Positions 53,489 to 63,280 are shown, counted from the first letter of the stretch. The stretch: DNA of 64,000 nucleotides from Caballeronia sp. TF1N1 (GCF_022878925.1 NZ_CP084626.1:1364001-1428000); one strand, 5' to 3'. Notes: generated by a model not told the origin, from the letters alone. Translations and numbers: made by a program.

Positions 53489-54250
53489 TCAGGTAAGAAC
53501 GAGTTCGAGCTCGCCGATGCGGTCGATCGCGCCATGCACCATCGCGGGACCTTCCACGCGATAAGCGCCCGTATAAGAACCCGTGGTGATGGTCCAGAAC
53601 GGTTCGACCGTCAGTCCCATGCGCGAACAATGGTTGACGAGCCACGGCAGCGAGACGCGCGGATCGCCCGCTGGATTGCCTTGCGCGGCCGGAGCAATCG
53701 GCAGGCCATCGAGTGTCAATTCGATACGCGGCGACAAGAAGTCGAAGCCCGCCGATACGACCTCATAAGGCTCCATGCCGCTCACGATGAGCGCGCCGTT
53801 GTTCTGCGAATCGGCAAGTTGCGCGAGTGGGTCGACGTTGGGCCATTGCGCGAGGCGGCTATCGACGATTTCGAGTGCGACGGCCATGCCGCCCAGTGCG
53901 TCGAGGACTTCGGCGTGGCTGTAAGGGTCGCTACGCGGCGGCAGCGGGTAGGCAAAGCGAAACGCTATTTCGAGTTCCACCAGTACGTGAAAAAACGAGT
54001 CGAACGCGAGCCGCGCAGGCGATACATGCACGAGGTCTGCATCGATGGGTGCGCCTGCGGCGAGGGCATCGGGCGCGCGGGCGCCGATCTTCCATGCGCC
54101 GATGCGCGCGTTTGCCGCACGCAGCGTCTCGTGCTGAATGGCATAGGCCGTGGGCGCGTCTACGGGAATGTCGCGCGGCGCAAGCGTCTCGATGCTCCGA
54201 TGCTGCCGGCGCGCTTCCACGAGCTGTGCGGCGAGTGTCGATCCGGTCAT
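53489..54250 (-). CDS. 2-keto-4-pentenoate hydratase-like protein (MhpD family)
   Basis: A 253-residue member of the fumarylacetoacetate hydrolase/hydratase superfamily; homologues hydrate 2-hydroxypenta-2,4-dienoate in aromatic meta-cleavage. Conserved blocks: YAIQHETLRAANARIGAWKIG, VELEIAFRFAYPLP (acidic metal ligands), VALEIVDSRLAQWPN. The start at ATG 54250 is preferred for GAGGACC upstream; ATG 54271 is possible. No other meta-cleavage genes are near, so the physiological substrate is unclear. Confidence 0.8.
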   Translation of the reverse strand: MTGSTLAAQLVEARRQHRSIETLAPRDIPVDAPTAYAIQHETLRAANARIGAWKIGARAPDALAAGAPIDADLVHVSPARLAFDSFFHVLVELEIAFRFAYPLPPRSDPYSHAEVLDALGGMAVALEIVDSRLAQWPNVDPLAQLADSQNNGALIVSGMEPYEVVSAGFDFLSPRIELTLDGLPIAPAAQGNPAGDPRVSLPWLVNHCSRMGLTVEPFWTITTGSYTGAYRVEGPAMVHGAIDRIGELELVLT

Positions 54251-54402
54251 GTCGATGGTCCTCGTATGCAAGATGATGCGGTGGCATCAGTGTACGGGGA
54301 CGCGCTCGATGATGGCGACAGGTGCGTCTTGCGTTCGCACCTCCGGCTTTAGACTTGGCGCCGTCACGCGCGCGACGGCGAAGTTCCGTTACCGCAGCGG
54401 GC

Positions 54403-56127
54403 TCAAAACGTCTCCCAATCCCCGCTTGCAGCCGCCGCTGCAACCGCCGGCGTGGCAGCCGGCTTTGCTGCCTGCGAAGGCTTGACGGGGACGGGGCGCT
54501 TGCTTGCCGCCACCGCCGCTGGCTTGCGCGTAACGCGCCTGGCTGCGCTCACCGAAGCCGAAGCCAAAGGCGCATCCGCGCTGAAACCCTCATTCACCTG
54601 AAACACCGCAACCGCCTGACGCAAACGTCCCGCCTGATCTTCCAGCGATTGCGCCGCTGCCGCCGCTTCCTCGACGAGCGCGGCATTCTGCTGCGTCACT
54701 TCGTCCATCTGCGTGACCGCGAGCGACACTTGGTCGATACCACTCGACTGCTCCTCCGACGCCGCCGCGATCTCGCCCATGATGTCGGTCACGCGCTGCA
54801 CCGCGCCGATGATCTCGTTCATCGTGCGGCCCGCTTCATCGACGAGCGTGGTGCCCGACTGCACACGCGCCACCGAGGTATCGATCAACTCCTTGATTTC
54901 CTTCGCCGCCGCCGACGAACGCTGTGCAAGCGAGCGCACTTCGCCCGCGACCACCGCGAAGCCGCGCCCTTCCTCGCCCGCGCGGGCCGCTTCCACGGCT
55001 GCGTTGAGCGCGAGAATGTTGGTCTGGAACGCAATGCCCTCGATGATCGTGATGATGTCCGCGATCTTCGACGAACTGCGGTTGATCTCGCCCATGGTAT
55101 CGACGACCTGCATGACGACCGTGTTGCCCTTGCCCGCGATCTCCGACGCGTTGGCCGCGAGCGCGCTTGCCTGACGCGCATTGTCGGCGTTCTGACGGAC
55201 CGTGCCGGTCAGCTCTTCCATGCTCGACGCGGTTTCCTGCAACGCGGATGCTTGTTCCTCGGTACGCGACGACAAATCGGTATTGCCGGCGGCGATCTGC
55301 TGTGTGGCCGACGCGATCGATTCGCTGCCCGAGCGCACGGTGCGAACGGTCGTCAGAAGGCTTGCGCGCATCTTGGCGAGTCCTTCGAGCAATTGCCCCA
55401 TTTCGTCGCGCGAAGTGACCACGACTTCACGGCGCAGGTCGCCCGCGGCAATCGCCTCGAAATGGCCGAGCGCGGCTTCGAGCGGGCGCGCGATGGCGCG
55501 TCGGAGCGAAACCCACGCGAACGCCGCCGCGGCCAGCCCGAGCGCGATGGCAGACATCGCGACCGCGCGGAACCACAGAAACTGGCTCTGCGCGTCTTCG
55601 TAGCTCTTGTGCGAGGACTCGGACAGGAACTTGCGCAGCGTTTCGTTGGCGTTGGCGTAATCGTTGTAGATCGCCTGCATCGACTTGGCGGAAGCGATGA
55701 TCGCGTCGTGGTCGTTGGCGGCAACGGCCTTGAGGCCCTTGTCGAGCTCACGCTGCAGTTCGAGACGTTTGGCCTGCGCCGCTTCCGCGAGGCGCGCTTC
55801 GCCGGGCTCTTGCGGCAGCGCCGTGTATTGCTTCCAGAAGCCATCGGCGCGCTCGCGCATGAGGCGTGAACGCTCGATGGTCGCCGCGACTTCCGCCGTG
55901 CCCGCGAGCAGCGCGCCGCGATCGAACACGAGCCGTTCGCGCATGGCGTACATCTCGGTGTTGCCGACGGCGATGGCGCTCGGCATCTGATTCGAATAAG
56001 TATCGAGAAACGCGGTGTTCGAGTGATTCATGCCGCTGAGGCCGAGCGCCCCGATGGCGATCAGCAGCGCGCCGAGAAACGCCATCGAGATGCCGATGCG
56101 CGCCTTGATGGTCAAAGCCTTGTTCAT
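54403..56127 (-). CDS. Methyl-accepting chemotaxis protein with DWETF adaptation tail
   Basis: A 574-residue chemoreceptor. Layout: TM1 (about 10-33), a periplasmic four-helix ligand domain (about 35-190), TM2 (about 190-211), HAMP, and a long cytoplasmic coiled coil with the signalling tip [19 protein letters not shown]. The last five residues are DWETF, matching the NWETF-type pentapeptide that tethers the CheR and CheB adaptation enzymes, after a flexible Ala/Pro/Lys linker. The ligand is unknown; the nearby ribose operon makes sugar-related sensing conceivable but unproven. GTG/ATG upstream of 56127 are possible extensions. Confidence 0.92.
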   Translation of the reverse strand: MNKALTIKARIGISMAFLGALLIAIGALGLSGMNHSNTAFLDTYSNQMPSAIAVGNTEMYAMRERLVFDRGALLAGTAEVAATIERSRLMRERADGFWKQYTALPQEPGEARLAEAAQAKRLELQRELDKGLKAVAANDHDAIIASAKSMQAIYNDYANANETLRKFLSESSHKSYEDAQSQFLWFRAVAMSAIALGLAAAAFAWVSLRRAIARPLEAALGHFEAIAAGDLRREVVVTSRDEMGQLLEGLAKMRASLLTTVRTVRSGSESIASATQQIAAGNTDLSSRTEEQASALQETASSMEELTGTVRQNADNARQASALAANASEIAGKGNTVVMQVVDTMGEINRSSSKIADIITIIEGIAFQTNILALNAAVEAARAGEEGRGFAVVAGEVRSLAQRSSAAAKEIKELIDTSVARVQSGTTLVDEAGRTMNEIIGAVQRVTDIMGEIAAASEEQSSGIDQVSLAVTQMDEVTQQNAALVEEAAAAAQSLEDQAGRLRQAVAVFQVNEGFSADAPLASASVSAARRVTRKPAAVAASKRPVPVKPSQAAKPAATPAVAAAAASGDWETF

Positions 56128-56282
56128 GTGTCGTCCCATGCCGCTCGTCAATGCGGTCGTAGCCAGGTGAGGGCCGGCGCGCGCGGAGAGTCGCCGCAAC
56201 CGATTCGCGTAGCGGCGCTTCTGCGCTCGCTCACTAAGTAAACGGCGCGAAAGGGACTGGCTTGAGGATATTTATTTCATCA

Positions 56283-56314
56283 GACGAAAAGAACGGCGCA
56301 AGCTACGCGCCGGT
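56283..56314 (-). terminator. Likely terminator of the rbs operon
   Basis: On the minus strand, CGGCGC, loop GTAGCTT, GCGCCG, with flanking AA/TT pairs, then CTTTTCG. It lies just after the rbsK stop. The stem is short, so confidence is moderate. Confidence 0.55.
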
Positions 56315-56334
56315 TTTCAGCGAAAACTGAACAC

Positions 56335-57282
56335 TTATGCGGAAATTTCGCTGCGATGCGGAATCGAAGGCTGCGCGCCCTCACGCGTGACCGCAAGCGC
56401 GGCGGCGCGCTGGCCGAAACCGATGGCGTCGAGCACCGCCGAGCCGCGCGCAAGTTCGGCGGCAAATCCGCCGATGAAGGTATCGCCCGCCGCGGTGGTA
56501 TCGACAGCCTGCACTTTCGGCGAAGGCAAGTGCTGGCCGCCGTCGTCGCCGTTACCGTCTGATTCGAGCAGCGCGAAGACGCCCTGCCCACCGAGCGTCA
56601 CGATCACGTTGCGCGCGCCTTTTTGCCGGAGCGCGTGCGCGGCGCGGCGCGCATCGTCGGGTGTGGAAATGGCAATGCCCGACAGCGTCGCGGCTTCGAG
56701 TTCGTTCGGAATCAGATAATCGACGAGGCCGAACCAGTCGGCCGGCAACTCGTTCGCGGCGGGCGCGGGGTTGAGGATGGTCGTGCGCTGCAGACGCCGG
56801 CCGGCGGCAAGCGCCGCGCGCACCGTGTCCGGCGGCGTTTCCAGCTGGCAAACGATTACGTCGGCGCGCGCAAGAAGCGCCTCTCGAGACGCGATGCTCT
56901 CGGGCGTCACCTTTGCGTTGCTGCCCGCCACGATCACGATGGCGTTCTGGCTCGCATCGTCGACGATGATGAGCGCGACACCCGTCGGTGCGTCGGTGCT
57001 GAGAGCCACCGCGGCGCAGTCGATGCCTTCCGCCTCGAGACTCGTCTTGAGCGTCGCACCGTTGCTGTCGTCGCCGACGCAGCCGATCATCGCGACCTCC
57101 GCGCCCAGACGCGCCGCCGCCACCGCCTGATTACCGCCCTTGCCGCCCGGCACTTGCGCGAACGCGTGGCCTGCGAGCGTCTCGCCGGGTTTCGGCAGAC
57201 GCGGCGCGCGTGCGACCAGATCCATGTTCAGACTGCCGACCACGGTGACGCGGCCTTGCTTGGCTATTGACTTGTCGCTCAT
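56335..57282 (-). CDS. rbsK: RbsK, ribokinase
   Basis: A 315-residue PfkB-family kinase that phosphorylates ribose with ATP to ribose 5-phosphate. Signature 1 is VPGGKGGNQAVAAARLG, signature 2 is VDTTAAGDTFIGGFAAEL with the catalytic base Asp (AAGD). NPAPA and the GSNAKVT region fit ribokinases rather than fructokinases. It is last in the rbs operon, 26 bases after rbsR, and followed by a terminator. Confidence 0.93.
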   Translation of the reverse strand: MSDKSIAKQGRVTVVGSLNMDLVARAPRLPKPGETLAGHAFAQVPGGKGGNQAVAAARLGAEVAMIGCVGDDSNGATLKTSLEAEGIDCAAVALSTDAPTGVALIIVDDASQNAIVIVAGSNAKVTPESIASREALLARADVIVCQLETPPDTVRAALAAGRRLQRTTILNPAPAANELPADWFGLVDYLIPNELEAATLSGIAISTPDDARRAAHALRQKGARNVIVTLGGQGVFALLESDGNGDDGGQHLPSPKVQAVDTTAAGDTFIGGFAAELARGSAVLDAIGFGQRAAALAVTREGAQPSIPHRSEISA

Positions 57283-57308
57283 TACGCTCCTTGTGTTGCT
57301 TCCAACTT

Positions 57309-58328
57309 CTATCCGGCGCGTCGCGCCTCGTGCACGACCGCCGTCGATTCGCGCCGCACGAGACGCGGCGCCACGACGCGCCGCCGCGTATTGCCCGCGA
57401 GCTTGCCGGTGATCCGCTCAATCAGCGTTTGCGCGGCCATTTCGCCGAGCGCGCGCACCGACTGTCCGACGGTAGAGAGCGCGGGATACGTGTACCGCGA
57501 GAGTTCGACATCGTCGAAACCGATGATCGAGCAATCCGTCGGCACGTTGATATGGCGTTCCGCGGCCGCCCGCAATGCACCGATGCCCATCATGTCGTTG
57601 CACGCGAAAATGGCCGTCGGCTTCATCGAGTCGAACAGTTGCGATGCTGCCGCGTAACCGCCTGTCGCCGAGAAATCGCTCTGCACGATCGCGTTCGGCT
57701 CGATCTCGATACCGCGTTCGGCCATCGCGCGAATGAAGCCATGCAGACGCATAGCGCTCACCGCCGTCGCGACCGGCCCGGTAATGCAGCCGATCTCCGA
57801 ATGCCCGAGTTGCAGCAGATGCCGCGTGGCGAGATACGCGCCCTTCTCGTGGTCGATCTGCACGAGATCGGCCGTGACGCCTTCGATATTCCGGTCAACG
57901 ATCACGAGCGGTTCGCGCGATCCGGAAAGGCTGTGCGCGAGCACCGAATCCTCACCCGCCGATGCAATGACCAGCCCGTCGATGCGCTTTTCCTGCAGCA
58001 CGCGCAGGTAGTGGCGCTGCTTCGCGGGATCGTCGTCCGAATTGCAGAAGAATACGCAATAGCCGTTCTTCGCGCAGCCGTCCTCGACGCCGCGCGCGAG
58101 TTCCGCGAAATAAGGGTTCGTCGCGTTCGGCACCAGGAGGCCGATGGTCGCGGTGGACTTCGCCTTCAGCGAACGCGCGACGGCCGAGGGCACGTAATCG
58201 AGTTCACGAATTGCCCGTTCTACTTTCGCCCTGACATCGGCCGATACCGGCCTCGAATTGTTGACCACATGGGACACCGTCGTAAACGACACCCCGGCAA
58301 TGGCTGCCACGTCTTTTATCGTCGCCAT
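57309..58328 (-). CDS. rbsR: RbsR, LacI-family ribose repressor
   Basis: A 339-residue repressor. The LacI helix-turn-helix is ATIKDVAAIAGVSFTTVSHV and the hinge helix is SAVARSLKAKST. The effector domain resembles ribose-binding proteins (IGLLVPNATNPYFAELARGV). The start at ATG 58328 has AAGGACG upstream. It lies inside the operon it probably controls, between rbsC and rbsK, with 235 bases of spacing to rbsC. Candidate operators lie upstream of rbsB. Confidence 0.9.
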   Translation of the reverse strand: MATIKDVAAIAGVSFTTVSHVVNNSRPVSADVRAKVERAIRELDYVPSAVARSLKAKSTATIGLLVPNATNPYFAELARGVEDGCAKNGYCVFFCNSDDDPAKQRHYLRVLQEKRIDGLVIASAGEDSVLAHSLSGSREPLVIVDRNIEGVTADLVQIDHEKGAYLATRHLLQLGHSEIGCITGPVATAVSAMRLHGFIRAMAERGIEIEPNAIVQSDFSATGGYAAASQLFDSMKPTAIFACNDMMGIGALRAAAERHINVPTDCSIIGFDDVELSRYTYPALSTVGQSVRALGEMAAQTLIERITGKLAGNTRRRVVAPRLVRRESTAVVHEARRAG

Positions 58329-58563
58329 ACATCGTCCTTCGCTATCTTTGTGCTGCTGCTCTCTTATTTGAAATAGGCGTTCGGTGCGCACTGGCCTCGC
58401 GTGCGCTTTTTGGTCTCGCTGTTCCCGTCAGCTACGGCGTAATGCTGCCGCTTCCCCGATCGCCCTGGTCTTTGCTGCATGCTGCCTGTCATCCCGGCGC
58501 GCCCCGTGCGCGCCGTACTGCCTTACCCTTTGCTCCTTGGTCGAATTCGCCTGGCGCTCCCCG

Positions 58564-59562
58564 TCAAGCCCGCTTACGCCGGCTGCGATACGTGTCGAGC
58601 ACGACCGCCACCACGATCACCGCCCCGGTGATGATGCGCTTGGTCGGTTCGTTCGCGCCGATCTGCGCGAGCCCCGCCGCCAGCACGGAAATGATCAAGA
58701 CCCCGAAGAACGTGCTGATGACCGAGCCGCGCCCGCCCATCAGACTCGTTCCGCCGATCACCACCGCCGCGATCACCTGCAACTCCAGCCCCGCGCCGCC
58801 GTTAGGGTCGGCGGCTTCGAGGCGCGAAATCTGAAATAGCGCGGCGAGCCCGGAGAGCGCGCCCATCAACGCGAAAACGATTACCTTGTAAGGACGCGGA
58901 TTCACGCCCGCAAGCCGCACGGCTTCCTCGTTCGTGCCTATTCCTACGAGATATCGGCCAAAAACCGTCCGAGTCAAGACCAGGTGCGCAATTATCATCA
59001 CGGCAACCGCGATCACGAACGACGGCGAAATGCCGAAAGCGATCGGATTCGACAGAAAGTCGAAGGCGTCGCCGATATACGCGGTCCGCGAATTGGTCAT
59101 CTGGTAGGCGACGCCGCGCGCCGCTTCCAGCACGCCGAGCGACACGATGAACGACGGAATGCGCCACGCCACCGTCACGAGCCCGGTCAGCGTGCCCGTC
59201 AGCGCGGCGGCGGCCATGCCCATCAGCGCGGACGGCAACGCGGGCCAATGCCACTTCAACGCGGCGACGCTCACGACCGATGCGCCGAGCGCCAGGACCG
59301 ACCCCACCGACAAGTCGATTCCCGCGATGATCAGCACGAAGGTCATGCCGACCGACATCACGACCAGATCCGGAATCTGGTTGGCGATGGTGCTGAACGT
59401 CTCGTAGGTGAGGAAGTGCGAACTCAGCACCGAAAACAGCGCGATCATCGCGGCGAGCGCGCCGACGAGACCGAGGTAATTCGAAAAGCCCAGCCGCGTG
59501 CCGATGCCCTTCGGACTCTTCGGCGCATCGGCAGGCAGATTGGCTTGAGTCTGACCGGTCAT
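58564..59562 (-). CDS. rbsC: RbsC, ribose ABC-transporter permease
   Basis: A 332-residue inner-membrane permease of the ribose/xylose/arabinose type with about ten helices. FVLIIAGIDLSVGSVLALG is the family signature, and the LGIGTNEEAVRLAGVN-like segment (VGIGTNEEAVRLAGV) is the coupling loop to the ATPase. It starts at the base after the rbsA stop (TGA then ATG). Sugar specificity (ribose) is inferred from its partners rbsK, rbsR and rbsB. Confidence 0.9.
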   Translation of the reverse strand: MTGQTQANLPADAPKSPKGIGTRLGFSNYLGLVGALAAMIALFSVLSSHFLTYETFSTIANQIPDLVVMSVGMTFVLIIAGIDLSVGSVLALGASVVSVAALKWHWPALPSALMGMAAAALTGTLTGLVTVAWRIPSFIVSLGVLEAARGVAYQMTNSRTAYIGDAFDFLSNPIAFGISPSFVIAVAVMIIAHLVLTRTVFGRYLVGIGTNEEAVRLAGVNPRPYKVIVFALMGALSGLAALFQISRLEAADPNGGAGLELQVIAAVVIGGTSLMGGRGSVISTFFGVLIISVLAAGLAQIGANEPTKRIITGAVIVVAVVLDTYRSRRKRA

Positions 59563-61152
59563 TCAGTGCTCCACTTTTTGGTCTTGTTCGGGCGGCTTCG
59601 CGTCCGGCGCGAGCGGCTCGTGCAGCATGGCTTCGCGTTTCGCATAGCCCGCGAAGGCTGCGGCAAGCAGCGCATCCTGCGTCCAGTTGGCGCGCTCGAA
59701 CACGCCCGTCATCCGTCCCGCCGACATCACGCCGATACGGTCGCAAATCAGCATGAGTTCGCGCAGATCGCTCGACACGACCACGAGCGCGCGTCCTTCG
59801 CGCGCCAGTGCGCCCATGAGCCCGTAGATATCGAACTTCGCGCCCACGTCGATGCCGCGCGTCGGTTCGTCGAACAGGAGCACGGTGCAGTCGCGGGCGA
59901 GCCAGCGGCCGATCACCACTTTCTGCTGATTGCCGCCCGACAGTTCCGAGACGGCCTGCGCCGGCCCGGATGTGCGGATACGCATGGCGTCGATCTGCGT
60001 CTGCGCGAGCGCGGCTTCGCGCTTCGTGTCGATCACGCCGTGACGCGACACCGCGTCGAGATTACCCAGTGAAACGTTCGCGGCGATAGGCAAGCCAAGC
60101 AGCAGGCCCTCGCCCTTGCGGTCCTCCGTGATGAGCGCGATGCCGTGCTTCACCGCATCCGATGGCGAATTCACGGCAACGGGCCGCAACGCCTGCCCGC
60201 CGTGCGCAATCGAGACCGTGCCGGAATCCGCGCGATCCGCGCCGTAAATCAGGCGCATAAGTTCGGTGCGGCCCGCGCCGATCAGCCCGCTCACCCCAAA
60301 AATCTCGCCCGCCTTCACTTCGAAGGAGACGTCGCGCACCACGCTGCCGCGCGTCATGCCGGCGACCTTCAGCGCCACGCCGCCGATTCTTCTCTCGCCC
60401 AGGTCGATACGCTCGCCGAGTTCGCGTCCGACCATCAGCGTGACGAGCCGATCGCTCGACAGTTCGGCCATTGGTCCGAGATGCACGAGACGCCCGTCGC
60501 GCAGCACGGCCGCGCGCTCGGCAACGCGGCGCAATTCCTCGAGCCGGTGCGAGATGTACACGAGCGCGACGCCGCGCGCTTTCAGGCGGTCGATCTGCTC
60601 GAACAGCAAATCGACTTCGCGCGCGGTGAGCATGGCGGTCGGTTCATCGAGGATCAGCACGCGGCAATCGCCGATCAGGTTGCGCGCGATCTCCACCATT
60701 TGCTGATGCCCGATGCCGAGCGCACCCACGAGCGTGTCCGGGTCGATGGCGTCGAGCCCGACTTGCGCCATTGCGTGGCGCGCATCTTCAGCGAGCTTCT
60801 TGCGGTCGATCCAGCCGAAGCCGCCTTTTTTCGGCAGGCGGTTGAGGAACAGGTTTTCCGCAATCGACAAAGTCGAAAGCAGATTCAGCTCCTGCATGAC
60901 CATGCGCACGCCGAGCGCTTCGGCCTCGGTGCGGCTTTGCGGCGTGTACGGCTTGCCGGCGAGCGTCATCGTGCCGGCCGTGGGGTTCACCAGGCCGCCG
61001 ATGATCTTCGACAAGGTGCTCTTGCCCGCGCCGTTCTCGCCCGTCAGCGCGAGCGCTTCGCCCGGCACGAGGTCGAGCGTGACGTCCGCGAGCACCGGCT
61101 CGACATAGGTCTTGCCGACCCCGCTGACTGTCAGCACGCTGGCATCGTTCAC
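59563..61152 (-). CDS. rbsA: RbsA, ribose ABC-transporter ATPase (tandem domains)
   Basis: A 529-residue ATPase with two ABC domains. The first has Walker A TGENGAGKSTL, LGIGHQQMVEIARNL signature region and LILDEPTAML Walker B. The second has the degenerate loop GAGRTELMRL seen in sugar importers, LSGGNQQKVVIGRWLA and LLFDEPTRGIDVG. It energises ribose import with RbsC. A 289-base gap containing a stem-loop separates it from rbsB; its stop is adjacent to the rbsC start. Confidence 0.92.
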   Translation of the reverse strand: MNDASVLTVSGVGKTYVEPVLADVTLDLVPGEALALTGENGAGKSTLSKIIGGLVNPTAGTMTLAGKPYTPQSRTEAEALGVRMVMQELNLLSTLSIAENLFLNRLPKKGGFGWIDRKKLAEDARHAMAQVGLDAIDPDTLVGALGIGHQQMVEIARNLIGDCRVLILDEPTAMLTAREVDLLFEQIDRLKARGVALVYISHRLEELRRVAERAAVLRDGRLVHLGPMAELSSDRLVTLMVGRELGERIDLGERRIGGVALKVAGMTRGSVVRDVSFEVKAGEIFGVSGLIGAGRTELMRLIYGADRADSGTVSIAHGGQALRPVAVNSPSDAVKHGIALITEDRKGEGLLLGLPIAANVSLGNLDAVSRHGVIDTKREAALAQTQIDAMRIRTSGPAQAVSELSGGNQQKVVIGRWLARDCTVLLFDEPTRGIDVGAKFDIYGLMGALAREGRALVVVSSDLRELMLICDRIGVMSAGRMTGVFERANWTQDALLAAAFAGYAKREAMLHEPLAPDAKPPEQDQKVEH

Positions 61153-61441
61153 GTCGTTCGCTCCTCGAAAGGGGCGCCATGGAATTGGCTACGCATCCTC
61201 GCTTTGTGTTCCGCTTGGGGCCCGACGGCTTGGCGCAAAGCGCCGCGCAGGCAAGGGCCTACGTCGACGTTCAAACGCGCTCGTTCGTGCTTTATCGGCA
61301 TGAAAGCCGCGAAACTTGAATGGACCGAGGCTCGCGCATTCATGCCGTAGTGAAGGTTTGCGCCCGCTCCGTGTTCCGGCGGGCGGAGCTGACTGCTGCA
61401 TCGCCGCGTGCGACGACAGGCAGCAGCTCGTCATGTCATGC
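61153..61441. other. 289-base rbsB-rbsA intercistronic gap
   Basis: No gene is supported here. Within an operon such a gap is unusually long. It contains the imperfect stem-loop listed at 61386-61429 just after rbsB. ATG-proximal sequence carries AGGAGCG before rbsA. Confidence 0.5.
61386..61429 (-). terminator. Intercistronic stem-loop after rbsB
   Basis: GAGCTGCTGC and GCAGCAG(TCA)GCTC pair imperfectly around a G+C-rich loop on the minus strand, 13 bases after the rbsB stop. No T-run follows, so it more likely stabilises the rbsB message or causes partial termination than full termination. Confidence 0.35.
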
Positions 61442-62404
61442 CTACTTCGTGATCAGTTCGACCGGCGTTTCCACGACCGTCGACAGCTCCGACTGCTTTT
61501 TCTTGCCGGAAATCGCCTTCAGCGCCACGTCGATCCCGAACACCGCCTGTTTTGCGGCGTATTGATCGGCGGTGGCGAGCACGCGGCCGTCCTTCAACAT
61601 CGGCTTGATGGCCGTGATGTTGTCGAAGCCGACCACCTGCACCTTGCCCGCCTTGCCTGCCGCGCGCACGGCCGACACCGCGCCGATCGCCATGTTGTCG
61701 TTATCGCACAGGAGCGCCTTCACGTTCGGGTTCGCGTTCAGGATCTGCGAGGCGACCGCGTTGCCCTTGTCGATTTCCCAGTCGCCCGACTGCAGCGCGA
61801 CGACCTTCATGCCGCCACCTTCCATCGCGTCCTTGAAGCCGGCGCTGCGCGCCTGCGAGTTGGTCGTCGTGGTCACGCCTTCGACGATCGCCACTTCATC
61901 GCCCTTCTTCAGATGCTTGGCCAGATAGTCGCCGACCTTCTTCGCGCCCTTGCGGTTGTCCGGACCGACGAACGGCACGTTCAGATTTTTCGACTTCAAA
62001 ACGTCCGGGTCCAGCCGGTTGTCGATATTGACGACGATGATGCCCGCGTCCGCCGCCTTCTTGATCACCGGCACGAGCGCCTTCGAATCCGCTGGCGCGA
62101 TGATGAGCGCGTCGACCTTGGAGACGATCATCTGCTCGACGATGCGAATCTGCGCGGCGGTATCGGTTTCGTCCTTGATGCCGTTGGTGATGAGATCGAA
62201 CTGGCCGGAGTTGTGTTGCTGATAATCCTTCGCGCCGTTTTCCATGGTCAGGAAGAACTCGTTGGCGAGCGACTTCATGACGAGCGCGACCTTCGGCTTG
62301 GCCGGCGTCTGCGCAAAGACGGACGACGATGCGAACGGCAGCGCGGAGCACGCGATCAGCGCGACGGCGGCCGACAGCACGCGGCGGCGGATGTTTCGAT
62401 TCAT
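61442..62404 (-). CDS. rbsB: RbsB, periplasmic ribose-binding protein
   Basis: A 320-residue binding protein with signal peptide (cleavage near VFA-QT). Mature part is the type-I periplasmic fold: KVALVMKSLANEFFLTMENG at the start, VDALIIAPADSKALVPVI and VPFVGPDNRKGAKKVGDYLA later, as in ribose-binding proteins. It captures ribose for RbsAC. First gene of the operon, with GGAGGAG just before the ATG. Higher expression than the downstream genes is likely. Confidence 0.92.
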   Translation of the reverse strand: MNRNIRRRVLSAAVALIACSALPFASSSVFAQTPAKPKVALVMKSLANEFFLTMENGAKDYQQHNSGQFDLITNGIKDETDTAAQIRIVEQMIVSKVDALIIAPADSKALVPVIKKAADAGIIVVNIDNRLDPDVLKSKNLNVPFVGPDNRKGAKKVGDYLAKHLKKGDEVAIVEGVTTTTNSQARSAGFKDAMEGGGMKVVALQSGDWEIDKGNAVASQILNANPNVKALLCDNDNMAIGAVSAVRAAGKAGKVQVVGFDNITAIKPMLKDGRVLATADQYAAKQAVFGIDVALKAISGKKKQSELSTVVETPVELITK

Positions 62405-62476
62405 GGATCTCCTCCAGTACTTTCGTTTTGAGTTGTCTGGGCGAAACTGATTCTGGTCAATCTCATAGCCTGACGA

Positions 62477-62530
62477 GCGTTGGCAAACGCGAATGTCCAG
62501 TCGCTGCTTTCAATGCTGTTCAACGTTTGC
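62477..62530. promoter_or_regulatory. Candidate RbsR operators upstream of rbsB
   Basis: GCGTTGGCAAACGC (62477-62490) has five-base inverted arms, and CAACGTTTGC (62521-62530) carries the AACGTT core; both resemble LacI-family operators and lie 73-126 bases before rbsB. They share the (C)AA-CGTTTGC theme with 37588-37599 and 4367-4378. Confidence 0.35.
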
Positions 62531-62689
62531 CCGCCGTCGATTCTCGTTGCGAAGCGGCGTCGGGTCAATCGGGCTAACGTGTAGTGGGCGCTTTGAACAT
62601 GCGCCGAAATGATGGCTCGACCGCATTCGCAAGAAGAAAGCCGCCAGCCGCGGCCGTTGGCGGATGCAATGTGCTTGTGGTCAAGGGTT

Positions 62690-62971
62690 TCAAAGGTCTT
62701 CCACCGACTCGCCTTCGATCTCGTTGTCGATAATCTTGCGCGCGTAGTCGATGCCCGCGCGCACCGCGTCGATCGGGCTTTCGAAAGGTTCCTGATCGGG
62801 CACGCCGAACATCGCGGTGCGGCCGCTGTCGCCGTGCGCGCTGCGGGATATCGTCGTGACGATATCGAAATGGCGCGGACCGTCGTCGGGTTCGTCACGC
62901 TCCTTCGCGCGCCGCAAAGCCTGCACCTTGATTTCGAAACCCTTGTAGTGATCGGATAGCGGAGTGGACAT
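62690..62971 (-). CDS. Small hypothetical protein
   Basis: A 93-residue soluble protein, rich in acidic residues, starting MSTPLSDHYKGFEIKVQALR and ending IDYARKIIDNEIEGESVEDL. AAGGAGC lies 6 bases before ATG 62971. The pattern resembles small uncharacterised Burkholderia proteins (DUF6566-like) but I am not certain of the family. It lies 285 bases upstream of rbsB on the same strand and is probably a separate unit. Confidence 0.65.
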   Translation of the reverse strand: MSTPLSDHYKGFEIKVQALRRAKERDEPDDGPRHFDIVTTISRSAHGDSGRTAMFGVPDQEPFESPIDAVRAGIDYARKIIDNEIEGESVEDL

Positions 62972-63184
62972 GCGCGTGCTCCTTGTCGTTGGTGGCGGCC
63001 GTGGGTAGGACAGCCGCCTTTTCTGAATGCTGCACTAAAAACTCTCGAGGCGTCCATGAACATGCCGGTCTTACAGCGAGCTGCATACGCGCGCTCTTTT
63101 GCCTTATCGCGAAAGCCGTTTGCAAGGCGTATTCCCTCTCGTCTCCCGATTTCACCCGATGCCACACATCAGTGATATTCGGTT

Positions 63185-63193
63185 TGCCATAAT
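63185..63193 (+). promoter_or_regulatory. Extended -10 promoter of the PsiF-repeat gene
   Basis: TGCCATAAT: a TG one base before CATAAT (5/6 to TATAAT). No good -35 was seen. The implied 5' leader is about 80 bases. Confidence 0.35.
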
Positions 63194-63280
63194 GCACGGG
63201 CGGATGGCGCGTGCTTGTCAGGAGCGCATCCGGCATTCGTCGTCCAAAGAACAAACTTCATTCAAATCAGGGAGCGTCAC

